64,000 bases of DNA from an uncultured Oceanospirillaceae bacterium (GTDB lineage Bacteria > Pseudomonadota > Gammaproteobacteria > Pseudomonadales > Balneatricaceae): the NCBI GenBank assembly GCA_937136055.1, contig CAKZOD010000022.1:1-64000 (forward strand). Direction: 5' to 3'. A program made the position numbers and the translations under genes. The notes beneath the pieces were generated by a model that was not told the DNA's origin, ran no database searches, and saw only the letters and a list, made by a program, of their open reading frames with translations. Of the stretch, positions 34,274 through 43,748 are shown one piece after another (position 1 is the stretch's first letter; every line of letters begins with the position of its first letter).

Positions 34274-36838
34274 TTACGATCTAGGCTTACCGTTGCTTGG
34301 ATCGTAAAGTGCGCCGTAACCGACTGCTTCTACGGTGACATCATAGATATCGCCGAAGTATTCAATTTGTAATTGAGTACCCACTTCACATTTCTCATAA
34401 GGTAGGTAGCCAAGTGCAATGTTCTTACCAATACTTGGCCCGTATACGATACTCGTAGTGTAAGAGCGACGCCCCTGCGAATCGATTAACGCTTCACCCG
34501 TTGCCGGATCTAAGATCGGGCAGTTACCAACAGGGTAGCGTGCTACACCGTTAGAATCGATGTTGTCGTTCATTGTAATTGTACATAGGTAAGCTGGCTG
34601 ATGCTCGCGCTCGCGGTGCGATACATAAGCTTCTTTACCGTGGAAGTCAGCTTTCTTAACAACTGGGCGCGCCAAGTCAACTTCTAGTAAGTTGTACTCA
34701 GTTAAGATATCAGCGTTTTGTAGACGTAAGCTCTTCTCTAGGCGACGGCTGTTTGCGTAAGTTTCAACGCCCACTGGGGTAACACCTTGTGCGTAAACTG
34801 CATCCCAAAGTGCTAGGCCATCTTTCATTTCAAAGTGGATTTCCCAACCTTGCTCACCGACGTATGAAATACGGAAACCCATGTACTTAACGCCGTTAAT
34901 AACGATATCTTTAACAGCGGCAAACGGGTAGTTTTCAAGGCTTAGTGACTCTGGATCATCAACGATTTTTTCTAGTGTGGCACGAGCATTTGGTCCCCAA
35001 ACACCTAAACAACCGTAGTCAGCTGTGCGATCAGTTACTTGTGCATCGTAGCCAAAATCTTGCGCCATGCGCTTCACCCAAACCAAATCGCGGTGACCCG
35101 CATCGGCACCATCGATGAAGCGGAAGTGGTTTTCACCTAAACGCAATACTGTTAAGTCAGCGCGTACGCCGCCTTCATGGTCTAAGAAATGAGTGTAAAC
35201 ACCTTTACCGACTGGCGTATCACCGCCAACTTTAGCAACACACGCAAACTCCATTAATGCCGCAGCATCAGGGCCTGTTACATCGACCACTGCGAAGTGA
35301 CAAAGGTTGATCATGCCAACATCTTCAGAAAGCTTTAGATGCTCAGCGTTTGATACGCGAAAGAAGTGACGGCTATCCCATTCAGCTTCACGTACCGGTA
35401 CTTTATCACCGTATTCTTCAAGTAAATGCTCGTTGCTTGCGTAGCCGTGCGCACGCTCCCAACCAGAGATTTCCATGAAGTAACCGCCTAGCTCGTTTTC
35501 ACGCTCCCAAAAAGGACTGCGGTATTTGCCACGTGCAGCTGTGTAAGGCTCGCGGTTGTGAACAGGTGGGTTGTAGATTTTAAATGCAGATTCGTAGCAG
35601 CGATCGTGAATGTATTGCTCTTCACACTGGAACGGGTAAGCACGAGCAACGTCGATGCTACTGTGGTCAAACTCAGTGCGCCCATCTGTCATCCAGTCAG
35701 CGATTACCTTACCAGTACCTGGGCCGTCTTTAACCCAAACAGATACGCCATACCATAGGCCGCGTACGTTTGAAGATTCACCAATTGATGGGCCGCCATC
35801 AGCTGTTACTTGTAGTAGACCGTTGAATGAGTATTTATCATCGTAACCTAGCTCACCTAAGATAGGTGTTAGCTCAATTGCGCGCTCTAGAGGTTCGATA
35901 ACTTCTTCGAGATCAAGGTCGCGTTGTGATGGTGATAAACGTGCAAATTCTTTTTCTAAAATGTCGCGCGGGTGGCACATGCGCGGCTCTTTCTCTTCGT
36001 AGTAACCCCATTCTAGCTGGCCACCTTCCGCTGATTTCGGGTCCCCAGTATCACGCAGATAAGCTGAGTTACCTTGGTCGCGTAGTAATGGGTAACCAAT
36101 TTCTTTGCCAGTATCGGCAAATTCATTGAAATCTGTAAAGAATGTAAGTGGGTGATCAACTGGCATAACAGGTAAATCTTCACCGGCCATTTCAGCAATT
36201 AAACGACCCCAAAGGCCTGCACACACAACAACGTGGTCAGCTTCGATGTAACCGCGCTCAGTTTCTACACCTTTAATGCGGCCATCTTCAATTTTTAAGC
36301 CTGTGCAAGAAGTGTTAGCGAATGTCTGTAGCTTGCCTGTTTTTTCAGCCGCTTCTACTAATTCACCGGCAACAGTTTGAGAGCGAGGTTTAACTAGGCC
36401 AGCATCTGGGTCCCAAAGTGCACCTTGGATCACATCTTCTTCTAATAGTGGGAATTTTTCTTTCGCTTCAGCAGTACTCATCATGCGTACATTGTTGCCA
36501 AATGCTTTACCTGAAGTTACACGACGCTTTAGCTCGTCCATACGTTCAGTGTCGCCTTTACGGGCAACTTCGATACCGCCGATACGCTCGTAACGACCCA
36601 TTTTTTCGAAGAAATCGATACTGTATTTCGTCGTGAAAATAGTCATTTGATCGTGTGCTGTATTAAAGCAGAAATCAGATGCGTGCGCGGTAGAACCGAT
36701 ATCAGTAGGGATTGCCGATTTATCGATACCAACGATGTCATCCCAACCACGTTCGATTAGGTGATGAACAACAGATGCACCAACGATACCGCCTTGGCCG
36801 ATGATGACGACTTTCGCACTTTTAGGAAATTTAGACAT
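34274..36838 (-). CDS. dimethylglycine/sarcosine dehydrogenase-like flavoprotein (DAO plus GcvT domains)
   Basis: The N-terminal FAD-dependent DAO domain (about 1-385) begins VVIIGQGGIVGAS, keeps a His in GSTAHAS (H52, the place of the FAD-linking His in the family) and passes into an FAO_M segment. The C-terminal half (about 440-845) is a GcvT-like folate-binding barrel with YVGEQGWEIHF and VGVETYANSRRLEKSLR. Such two-domain enzymes oxidatively demethylate N-methyl amines and pass the one-carbon unit to tetrahydrofolate. ATG 36838 has GGAG eight bases upstream; the product has 854 residues. Dimethylglycine is the natural guess beside carnitine genes, but other N-methyl substrates are possible. 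Confidence 0.8.
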   Translation of the reverse strand: MSKFPKSAKVVIIGQGGIVGASVVHHLIERGWDDIVGIDKSAIPTDIGSTAHASDFCFNTAHDQMTIFTTKYSIDFFEKMGRYERIGGIEVARKGDTERMDELKRRVTSGKAFGNNVRMMSTAEAKEKFPLLEEDVIQGALWDPDAGLVKPRSQTVAGELVEAAEKTGKLQTFANTSCTGLKIEDGRIKGVETERGYIEADHVVVCAGLWGRLIAEMAGEDLPVMPVDHPLTFFTDFNEFADTGKEIGYPLLRDQGNSAYLRDTGDPKSAEGGQLEWGYYEEKEPRMCHPRDILEKEFARLSPSQRDLDLEEVIEPLERAIELTPILGELGYDDKYSFNGLLQVTADGGPSIGESSNVRGLWYGVSVWVKDGPGTGKVIADWMTDGRTEFDHSSIDVARAYPFQCEEQYIHDRCYESAFKIYNPPVHNREPYTAARGKYRSPFWERENELGGYFMEISGWERAHGYASNEHLLEEYGDKVPVREAEWDSRHFFRVSNAEHLKLSEDVGMINLCHFAVVDVTGPDAAALMEFACVAKVGGDTPVGKGVYTHFLDHEGGVRADLTVLRLGENHFRFIDGADAGHRDLVWVKRMAQDFGYDAQVTDRTADYGCLGVWGPNARATLEKIVDDPESLSLENYPFAAVKDIVINGVKYMGFRISYVGEQGWEIHFEMKDGLALWDAVYAQGVTPVGVETYANSRRLEKSLRLQNADILTEYNLLEVDLARPVVKKADFHGKEAYVSHREREHQPAYLCTITMNDNIDSNGVARYPVGNCPILDPATGEALIDSQGRRSYTTSIVYGPSIGKNIALGYLPYEKCEVGTQLQIEYFGDIYDVTVEAVGYGALYDPSNGKPRS

Positions 36839-36869
36839 GTAGCTCACTCCGCGCTGTCAGTTTTCTGCC

Positions 36870-36984
36870 AGCAACATTTTTATGATAATTAATTAGCGTT
36901 ATAAGCCAGATATTAATTTATCGCAACTTTGCTGGCTTATCTATTAGCGTCATCATCTTGCATAAAATGTTGCTAATAGATAAG
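36870..36984 (-). promoter_or_regulatory. inverted-repeat-rich leader of the flavoprotein gene
   Basis: Three nested or competing inverted repeats lie 30-150 bases upstream of the start: AGCAACATTTT (36870-36880) with AAAATGTTGCT (36964-36974); ATAAGCCAG (36901-36909) with CTGGCTTAT (36932-36940); and CTTATCTATTAGC (36936-36948) with GCTAATAGATAAG (36972-36984). The first and third share bases 36972-36974 and so exclude each other. No T-tract follows, and no known glycine or SAM riboswitch motif was recognised. Confidence 0.6.
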
Positions 36985-37020
36985 TGCTGGTTGCCTAAGT
37001 GAGAATTGAAAAGCGAGCTG

Positions 37021-38400
37021 CTAACTTGCAGATAGGGCGTTTAACCACTGTTGCTTGTAATGAAGTAATGCTGCTTTATCAATTTGCTTTTGTGGAGTGT
37101 GCTTAACAGGCTGAGTTGCAATATTAGCGGGCCATTTACATTGGCTACTCACCAATGCAGCACCTTGAGTTGTGCCGGTGCTGTCTTCACTAATGATGAC
37201 GGGTTGATTGCGCAGTAATTGTAAAACACTTAAATAGATTTCATTTTTTGCAAAGCTGCCCTCTATGTAGAGTGGGCCCTGGCTATTAATGAGGGTTAAG
37301 CAGTAGTCGCTCACTAATGCGCAATAGAGAGAAGCGAGTGCTGTATGTTGCGGGCCATTCAATTGATGTAAGGGGCCAATGGCTTTACCGCTTCTGTCGG
37401 CAAAAGGGCCACCTTGGTCGCTAAAAGAGGGCAGTAACATTGTTGATAATGAGATTACACTGGTCAAATCATCGAAACTGCAGCTTTCATCGCCGCGCAG
37501 TAACTCCCACTCGCGCCCGCCCATAAACCGGATGCAGGGAACGGCTTCGCCATAAATGTTGATGTTGGCGAGCATGTCATCTCTCTCGTTTAAGTTCTCC
37601 AAATCTGCCCCTATGGCAGCTATTACGACCCAAGTGCCCGTTGATACAACAGTGAACGCCCCTTCTAGATTCTGCAAGTAAGGAACCAGTGATGCGTTGC
37701 TATCGTGTAAGCCATTGAGCACTTGGCATTGATCAGATAGCCCAAGTGAGGCGGCAAGTTCTGGCTTTATCGTTCCCAATACAGCTCCCGCTGGGCGCAT
37801 GACTGGAAACAGTGCTCGCCATGACATTCTATCTACTAGGCTTGAATAGTCGTTGCTCGCAGGTGCCCACAAGTCAGTATGACAACCTAAAGAAGTTACC
37901 TCAGATGCTTTAACGCCACTCATTTTCCACGCCCAAAACTGTGGATACATTAAGATGCTCTGCAACGTGGAAAATTTTTCAGGATAGGTTTTTGATAGCC
38001 AAAAAAGCTGCCTTGCTAAATTTAATCCGCCTTTTAAAGCAGGGCTATAAGTCTCAGTAAAATGAGGTCTTACCGATTGATATTGCTCATTGAGCATTTC
38101 ACATTGATTGGCTTCGTAATCTGGGACGGCAAAAGCAATGTCTTTCTCATCTAGACAAACAGCCGTTGCGCCATGTGTTGTAAAAGTAAGTTGGCTGATT
38201 AGGTAGTGGCTACTCAAGTGTTTGAGTTGCTCGCAATACCATTGCCATATACCTTCAATATCAAGCTGTGGATAATCACCTTGATTCAATACAGTGTTAT
38301 TTTTTTTACGTACTGCTAAGAGCGCTCCAGAGCGAATATCGAGAGCACAGAGTTTTACGTTAGTTTTGCCGATATCTAGAACTGCGATGACATTTTGCAT
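37021..38400 (-). CDS. rhaK: L-rhamnulose kinase, FGGY family
   Basis: This is a FGGY carbohydrate kinase with the N-terminal phosphate loop AVLDIGKTNVKL (residues 6-17) and the C-terminal nucleotide site LYIEGSFAKNEIYL followed by GTTQGAALVS. It has 459 residues. In the rhamnose operon its job is to phosphorylate L-rhamnulose to the 1-phosphate. Its place as last gene after rhaU matches rhaK of Rhizobium leguminosarum, where the kinase is also needed for transport. 45 bases separate it from rhaU. Confidence 0.88.
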   Translation of the reverse strand: MQNVIAVLDIGKTNVKLCALDIRSGALLAVRKKNNTVLNQGDYPQLDIEGIWQWYCEQLKHLSSHYLISQLTFTTHGATAVCLDEKDIAFAVPDYEANQCEMLNEQYQSVRPHFTETYSPALKGGLNLARQLFWLSKTYPEKFSTLQSILMYPQFWAWKMSGVKASEVTSLGCHTDLWAPASNDYSSLVDRMSWRALFPVMRPAGAVLGTIKPELAASLGLSDQCQVLNGLHDSNASLVPYLQNLEGAFTVVSTGTWVVIAAIGADLENLNERDDMLANINIYGEAVPCIRFMGGREWELLRGDESCSFDDLTSVISLSTMLLPSFSDQGGPFADRSGKAIGPLHQLNGPQHTALASLYCALVSDYCLTLINSQGPLYIEGSFAKNEIYLSVLQLLRNQPVIISEDSTGTTQGAALVSSQCKWPANIATQPVKHTPQKQIDKAALLHYKQQWLNALSAS

Positions 38401-38445
38401 ATTTAATTCACATCAAAGGTGTTTTTGATTTATAAAGCTAAGGCA

Positions 38446-38853
38446 CTAAGGCATGTAAAAAACAGCCTGTAAGTTTGTTGTTAAAGGCGCTAAGTCGATT
38501 GAGTCAACAGCGCGCACAGGGATAGCATCTGTGCGAATGATTGGAATACTAGCATCGCTGTTTGTCAGCATTAACTCACGCATCTGTAACCACCATTGTT
38601 GCATTATTGGCTCATTAGCTAAGGCTTTAGAGTCGTAGCGTTGATCGTAATCAAAGCTGGCAAATAGCTGATAGCTTTGAGGGTGCAAAGCGATATGATA
38701 GTTACTTATACCATATCCTTTGAGCAGCATGATCAATGCAGGCCATATGTTGTCATGCTGCTCTCGGTACTTTTTCTCACAGCCGGGTTTGAGATACATT
38801 ACAAAGCTCGAATGCCCGAGGTTTGCTGCTTGTTTCTCTTTGATGTCACTCAT
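38446..38853 (-). CDS. rhaU: L-rhamnose mutarotase
   Basis: This is a DUF718/RhaM-RhaU family protein that interconverts the anomers of L-rhamnose. Diagnostic segments are VMYLKPGCEKKYREQHDNIWPAL (about residues 18-40) and GYGISNYHIALH. ATG 38853 is preferred (135 residues); the longer open frame to 38961 would overlap rhaQ and read through a heptamer repeat. The ribosome site is weak. It lies between permease and kinase genes as in rhizobia. Confidence 0.88.
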   Translation of the reverse strand: MSDIKEKQAANLGHSSFVMYLKPGCEKKYREQHDNIWPALIMLLKGYGISNYHIALHPQSYQLFASFDYDQRYDSKALANEPIMQQWWLQMRELMLTNSDASIPIIRTDAIPVRAVDSIDLAPLTTNLQAVFYMP

Positions 38854-38888
38854 AGTGTTGCCTTTGATGTTAATCTGAGACGAAGATG

Positions 38889-38912
38889 CTCGCCACTCGC
38901 CACTCGCCACTC
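38889..38912. repeat. short heptamer repeat, three copies of CTCGCCA plus CTC
   Basis: Three perfect seven-base units and a partial fourth lie in the 65-base gap between rhaQ and rhaU. The unit differs from the ATAGCTC array near flgL but has the same period. Confidence 0.85.
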
Positions 38913-38918
38913 TTAGCC

Positions 38919-39965
38919 TTAGCGAGGCCGCTGCAAGTAGCGCGCTAGCAACACAGGGCAAGCTATAACCGCAATCAACATAGCACCTACAATAATTGAC
39001 ATAACAATGCCCGGTACATTCAATAAACCTAAGCCAAAGGTCACAAAGCCCATGAGGAAAACGGCAATAAAGACCCCGTGAATTGAGCCGCTACCGCCCA
39101 TGATATTGACGCCACCGAGCACCACCATAGTGATAATGCTTAGCTCCCATCCTAGTGCAATAGTTGGGCGAGTGCTGCCTAAACGGGAGGTTAGTAACAC
39201 AGCTGCTAAGCCTGCAAAAGCACCCACTAAAATGAACAATAGTAAGCGATGACGTTTTACATTGATGCCTGAGTAAAACGCACCTGTTGGGTTTTTGCCT
39301 ATAGCGTAAGTGCGGCGGCCAAAGTTGGTGTGATGCAAAAGTAAATAAAAGACGACAGCAAGAGCCAAAAAGAGGGTGAACTCAACACTAAACACCCAAT
39401 ACACATAACCTTGACCGAAATAATCAAAGCCCGCTGGGTAATCTTTAAGTACTTGATCGCCCAATAAGATATAGCTCAATCCGCGAAACAAGCTCATGGT
39501 GCCGATAGTGATAACAATCGAGGGGATAGCGAAGTGAGTCACTAATAAACCGTTGAATAATCCACAGCAAATTCCGACACTGATGCCAATGATCAGCAAG
39601 GTGGTATTATCAGCTCCCCATTGCGCCGCATAACCCATGGCAACAGAGGCTAGGGCAATGATGGATGCAACTGACAAATCAATTTCGCGACAGATGATCA
39701 ATAAGGCCAATGGTAGAGCCACTATCGCCTTTTCGACAAAGTTGAAAGTCGCATCAGATAAATTCCAAGGGTCTAAAAAGTAGGGTGAGGCGAATGAGTT
39801 TGCAACACAGACAGCGGCTGTTATTAACAGCAGAAAAAATTCCCAGCTCATTAAACGCTGCTTGATACTGGTGCTGGGTAGCTTACTGACGGCACTGCCT
39901 GTCGAGTTGTTGAGAGTATTATCTGGGTCTTGAGCCGTGTTAGGTATAGTTCTTGAATTATCCAT
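38919..39965 (-). CDS. rhaQ: rhamnose ABC transporter permease
   Basis: This is an RbsC/BPD_transp_2-type permease with about nine membrane segments after a polar 35-residue N-terminus. CREIDLSVASIIALASVAMGY, PSIVITIGTMSLFRGLSYIL and VLGGVNIMGGSGSIHGVF are conserved sugar-permease segments. It has 348 residues. It follows rhaP by 82 bases in the operon. Confidence 0.9.
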   Translation of the reverse strand: MDNSRTIPNTAQDPDNTLNNSTGSAVSKLPSTSIKQRLMSWEFFLLLITAAVCVANSFASPYFLDPWNLSDATFNFVEKAIVALPLALLIICREIDLSVASIIALASVAMGYAAQWGADNTTLLIIGISVGICCGLFNGLLVTHFAIPSIVITIGTMSLFRGLSYILLGDQVLKDYPAGFDYFGQGYVYWVFSVEFTLFLALAVVFYLLLHHTNFGRRTYAIGKNPTGAFYSGINVKRHRLLLFILVGAFAGLAAVLLTSRLGSTRPTIALGWELSIITMVVLGGVNIMGGSGSIHGVFIAVFLMGFVTFGLGLLNVPGIVMSIIVGAMLIAVIACPVLLARYLQRPR

Positions 39966-40047
39966 CTTGGTACCTGTTATACGATAAATGCAGAGGCCGG
40001 GGTTAGCGACCAGCTATACAAGTTATGCGAATGTATCTTGTCTCTAT

Positions 40048-41031
40048 TTATGCTGCTTTAAGAGTCGCTTTTTTTAGAATGATACGAGTGTGACCTTGCT
40101 CAGCACGGGTATTTACCACCACGGCAATCACAATGACCGCACCGGAAATAGCCATTTGCCAAAAAGGTGAAATACCAATTACCGGTAGAGCATTGTTAAT
40201 CACACCTAAAAACAATGCGCCTAACACACAACCTAAAACGGTACCGACACCGCCCATAATGCTGATACCACCAATGACACAAGCGGCAATCACTTGTAAT
40301 TCAAATCCCGCCGCGACATCCACATAAGCAACTGCATAGCGCGATGCCCAAAGGTAGCCACAAAGCCCTGCTAATAGCCCTGAAATTGTAAAGGCTTTGA
40401 ACTGCAATTTACCTACATCCATACCACAGTAAAAGGCGGCAACAGGGCTGTTACCGGCGGCGAATATCTCTCTGCCAGTGCGCTGATAGCGGCTAAAGTA
40501 GTACATCACAGCAATCATTAAGATTGATAGCCAGGCCATTAAGGGTAAGCCGAGTAATACATAGCGTGGAATGTCGATAAAGGATTCGCTCATCTCGTGT
40601 GCGTTAACCCATTTACCATCGCTGAGCAAAAAGACCGCCCCTCGATAAATACTCATAGTACCTAAAGTCACAACAATTGCTGGGATACCTAGCTTCCATA
40701 CCAGTAATCCATTGATCATTCCCAAACACATGCCCAGTAAAGCGCCGATAATGAGCAGAAATACCACAGGAATTTCGGGGAATTGGCTATTGAGCATAGA
40801 CACAACCATCGCGGTGAAAGCAAGATTTGCCGCCACCGATAAATCGATACAACGGGTGATAATAACCAGCATTTGGCCAAGGGCTAAAATGATCAAAATA
40901 GCCGTATCGTTATAGACGATGACCAAGTTAGCCAGTGAAATAAAATCGGCAGTAATCGTCGCGACAGCTAAAGTCATCACTACGATTAAAATAGAGAGTA
41001 GCGCTTCTCGTTGTTTAAATAATGTTTTCAT
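40048..41031 (-). CDS. rhaP: rhamnose ABC transporter permease
   Basis: This second RbsC-type permease shows ITRCIDLSVAANLAFTAM, PAIVVTLGTMSIYRGAVF and CVIGGISIMGGVGTVLGCV. It has 327 residues and is membrane-embedded throughout. Its ATG overlaps the rhaT stop by four bases, indicating coupled translation. It pairs with RhaQ to form the channel. Confidence 0.9.
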   Translation of the reverse strand: MKTLFKQREALLSILIVVMTLAVATITADFISLANLVIVYNDTAILIILALGQMLVIITRCIDLSVAANLAFTAMVVSMLNSQFPEIPVVFLLIIGALLGMCLGMINGLLVWKLGIPAIVVTLGTMSIYRGAVFLLSDGKWVNAHEMSESFIDIPRYVLLGLPLMAWLSILMIAVMYYFSRYQRTGREIFAAGNSPVAAFYCGMDVGKLQFKAFTISGLLAGLCGYLWASRYAVAYVDVAAGFELQVIAACVIGGISIMGGVGTVLGCVLGALFLGVINNALPVIGISPFWQMAISGAVIVIAVVVNTRAEQGHTRIILKKATLKAA

Positions 41032-42539
41032 GCAGACTCCTGACGACCATTAGTTGCTGCGCTAACAATGCGCTCGGCAGTAAACTCATCTCTGTTTAAC
41101 TGGCACACGTTAAGCCCTTCATGCATCACAATGATACGATCAGCCATGCCCATTACTTCAGGCAATTCAGATGACACCATAATGACAGAGAGGCCTTGCT
41201 CAACTAATTCAGACATAAATGCATGCACTGCCGCTTTTGAGCCTATATCGATACCTTTGGTGGGCTCATCCAGAATTAGTACTTTAGGTAATGTGGCTAG
41301 CCATTTAGCAATAACCACTTTTTGCTGATTACCGCCGGATAAGTTTTCAACCTTCTCCAGCCAATTAGGCGCTTTAACGCTTAAGCGATGGGCAAATTTA
41401 TCGGCCATTTGATACTCAGCATAATTGCTGAGCCAGCCGTTGGTATTTACTTTACTCAGTTGTGGTAAGCCGATGTTTTGATAAATAGGTAGATCTAAAA
41501 TAGCCCCTTGTGCTTGGCGCTCTTCAGGCACATAAACAATACCTTGGGCAATCGCTTGGGCGGGGGATTTAATAGAAACAGTTTGGCCTTCTATTGAAAC
41601 ACGGCCTGTCATCAGTTCATTAACGCCGAATAATCCCTGCATCAATTCAGTACGACCTGCGCCAACTAAGCCGTAAAAACCGAGAATTTCACCGCGCTTT
41701 AACGAGAAACTAATATCATCAAATTCTGTTGGATGGCTTAAGTTTTCAGCCTTAAGTACTTCCTCGCCCAAAGCAACGGTTACTTTTGGATAGATTTGAT
41801 CAACGCTGCGCCCAACCATCATTTTCACTAACTGTGATTCATCAACCTCTGAAATAACACCTGAATCAATATATTTACCATCACGAAAAACAGTGAAGCG
41901 ATCGGCAATGCTAAAGATTTCATCAAACTTGTGAGAGATGAATAAGATTGCACAACCCGCTTGTTTTAGCTTGTTGACGATGGCGTAAAGTTCTTGTGTT
42001 TCGTGATGAGATAATGCCGCTGTCGGCTCATCTAAAATCACCACTCGTGCATCAAATGACAGTGCACGGGCAATCGCAACCATATGGCGCTGGCCGATAC
42101 TTAAATGCTTTAACAGTGTGTTGGCAGACAGTGGCGCATCAATGCTTTCTAAAATCTGCTGTGCGCGCTTGTGCATAGTGGGCCAATCTAGAGTAGAGAA
42201 AAAACCTTTACGCAAGTAGTGCCCAGCAAAGATGTTTTCAGTCACACTAAGTTCATCAAAAAGAACTGTTTCTTGGTGAATAGCAGTAATGCCGTGCTCT
42301 CTCGCTTTGTCGGGAGAGCTTAAAATAAGTGGTTCGCCCTCAAGCATTAACTGGCCGGATTCAGGTTGATAAATACCCGTAACGGTTTTTACTAATGTCG
42401 ATTTACCTGCGCCGTTTTCGCCGATCAGCGCAGTTACTTCACCGGGGTACAAATCTAATTGCACATCATCAAGTGCTTTAACACCCGGAAAGGATTTACA
42501 TATCCCGCGCAGGGAAAAAAATGGAGTGGATTGAGTCAT
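41028..42539 (-). CDS. rhaT: rhamnose ABC transporter ATPase (tandem nucleotide-binding domains)
   Basis: This is an RbsA/MglA-type fused ATPase. The first domain has Walker A GENGAGKSTLVKT (about residues 39-51) and the degenerate signature LSIGQRHMVAIARAL; the second has GLVGAGRTELMQGLFG and signature LSGGNQQKVVIAKWL with Walker B VLILDEPTKGID. It has 503 residues, standard for the class. It energises RhaPQ. Confidence 0.92.
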   Translation of the reverse strand: MTQSTPFFSLRGICKSFPGVKALDDVQLDLYPGEVTALIGENGAGKSTLVKTVTGIYQPESGQLMLEGEPLILSSPDKAREHGITAIHQETVLFDELSVTENIFAGHYLRKGFFSTLDWPTMHKRAQQILESIDAPLSANTLLKHLSIGQRHMVAIARALSFDARVVILDEPTAALSHHETQELYAIVNKLKQAGCAILFISHKFDEIFSIADRFTVFRDGKYIDSGVISEVDESQLVKMMVGRSVDQIYPKVTVALGEEVLKAENLSHPTEFDDISFSLKRGEILGFYGLVGAGRTELMQGLFGVNELMTGRVSIEGQTVSIKSPAQAIAQGIVYVPEERQAQGAILDLPIYQNIGLPQLSKVNTNGWLSNYAEYQMADKFAHRLSVKAPNWLEKVENLSGGNQQKVVIAKWLATLPKVLILDEPTKGIDIGSKAAVHAFMSELVEQGLSVIMVSSELPEVMGMADRIIVMHEGLNVCQLNRDEFTAERIVSAATNGRQESA

Positions 42540-42654
42540 TGTAGTCTTCTTTTTATATGACGTTTTTGTGATAAATAGGTGCGTAATTAGTTTAAATATT
42601 AAGTGCTTTTTAAGCCTTTTTTAAATAATGGATATAGCGGATTTTATTAATATA

Positions 42655-42683
42655 TCGCCCTTAGCTGGAGAGGTTAAGGGCGA
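42655..42683 (-). other. stem-loop between rhaS and rhaT
   Basis: TCGCCCTTA (42655-42663) pairs with TAAGGGCGA (42675-42683), nine base pairs with an 11-base loop, 13 bases after the rhaS stop. There is no T-tract, so it looks like an mRNA-stabilising or attenuating element that would give more binding protein than ATPase. Confidence 0.55.
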
Positions 42684-42696
42684 TGGTATGAGAGTG

Positions 42697-43692
42697 TTAG
42701 AAAATCTCTGCGAACTCATCAACGTTTGATGCATCGTAGATGAAAGGTTCGGCCATTGCGGCATTCCCATCAGCATCTAGCTTAGCTGTGCCAATGCGGC
42801 CCATTGATACTTCACTTGCCGTTGCTTTGCCTTTAACCAGATTGTAAGAAATCATTGTGGCAGCATAGCCAAGGTCAATTGGGTTCCAGATAGCGAAGCT
42901 CTTCACCGCACCTGATTTAACGTGACCTGCTAGCTCCGAAGGTAGGCCTAAACCTGTCACAAAAACTTTACCAATTTTGCCTTGATCTTTAACTGCTTGT
43001 GCTGCGGCAACAATGCCTACTGATGTCGGTGCAACTATGACTTTAAGATTAGGGTGTGACTTTAATAGGCCAATGGTTTCACGATAGCTTTTATCGGCTA
43101 AGTCATCGCCATAAACAGTTGCCACTAAATTGAGGTTAGCGTAGTTAGGCAAAACTTTTTTCATCTCATCTATCCAAATATTTTGGTTAGTAGAGGTCGG
43201 TGTTGCACTAAGAATCGCAATGTCTGCTTTGCCGCCACCAGCAGCTTTTGCCGCTACATCAGCGAGCTTGATGTTCATTTCACCAATTAATGGATTACTT
43301 GATGGGTTAAGGTGGATTTGGCGGCCTGCTTTGCCTACCCCTGAATCCCATGAGATAACTTTAATACCGCGCTTTTGTGCTTTCTTTAAAATAGGCACTA
43401 AAGCATCAGTATCGTTGGCTGATACGGCAATCGCATCAACTTTTTGAGCGATCAATGAGTTGATCACTTCAATCTGACCTTCGGCAGTTGTTGAAGTAGG
43501 GCCGGTATAAATGACCTCTACATCACCTAGCTCTTTTGCGGCTTCTTGTGCACCTTTATTAGCGGCTTCAAAAAAGCCAATACCTAAGGCCTTCACTACT
43601 AGACCAACACGTACATCTGCTGCATGCGCCAAACTAGCTGTCATTACTGCTGCTGCTAACAAAGAGCTAGCCATTACTTTTTTAAAAACCAT
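42697..43692 (-). CDS. rhaS: rhamnose ABC transporter periplasmic binding protein
   Basis: A signal peptide ends at SLAHA (about residue 24). The mature part is a Peripla_BP_4 sugar-binding fold: VRVGLVVKALGIGFFEAANKG, VDAIAVSANDTDALVPIL, and VISWDSGVGKAGRQIHLNP. It has 331 residues. GGAG lies eight bases before the ATG. It is the first transport gene after the regulator. Confidence 0.9.
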   Translation of the reverse strand: MVFKKVMASSLLAAAVMTASLAHAADVRVGLVVKALGIGFFEAANKGAQEAAKELGDVEVIYTGPTSTTAEGQIEVINSLIAQKVDAIAVSANDTDALVPILKKAQKRGIKVISWDSGVGKAGRQIHLNPSSNPLIGEMNIKLADVAAKAAGGGKADIAILSATPTSTNQNIWIDEMKKVLPNYANLNLVATVYGDDLADKSYRETIGLLKSHPNLKVIVAPTSVGIVAAAQAVKDQGKIGKVFVTGLGLPSELAGHVKSGAVKSFAIWNPIDLGYAATMISYNLVKGKATASEVSMGRIGTAKLDADGNAAMAEPFIYDASNVDEFAEIF

Positions 43693-43748
43693 GTGAGGTC
43701 TCCGTCATATTTTGTTGTTGTTTTGACAGCCGCCTCTTTAATGGGCGG

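Noticed and set aside
35488..36636. several 60-70-residue frames inside the dimethylglycine-dehydrogenase-like gene
   Set aside because: They are shadow frames of a strongly conserved coding region, with no family patterns.
36936..36984. intrinsic terminator of rhaK
   Set aside because: The 13-base arms are perfect, but no T-tract follows on the minus strand and the loop is 23 bases.
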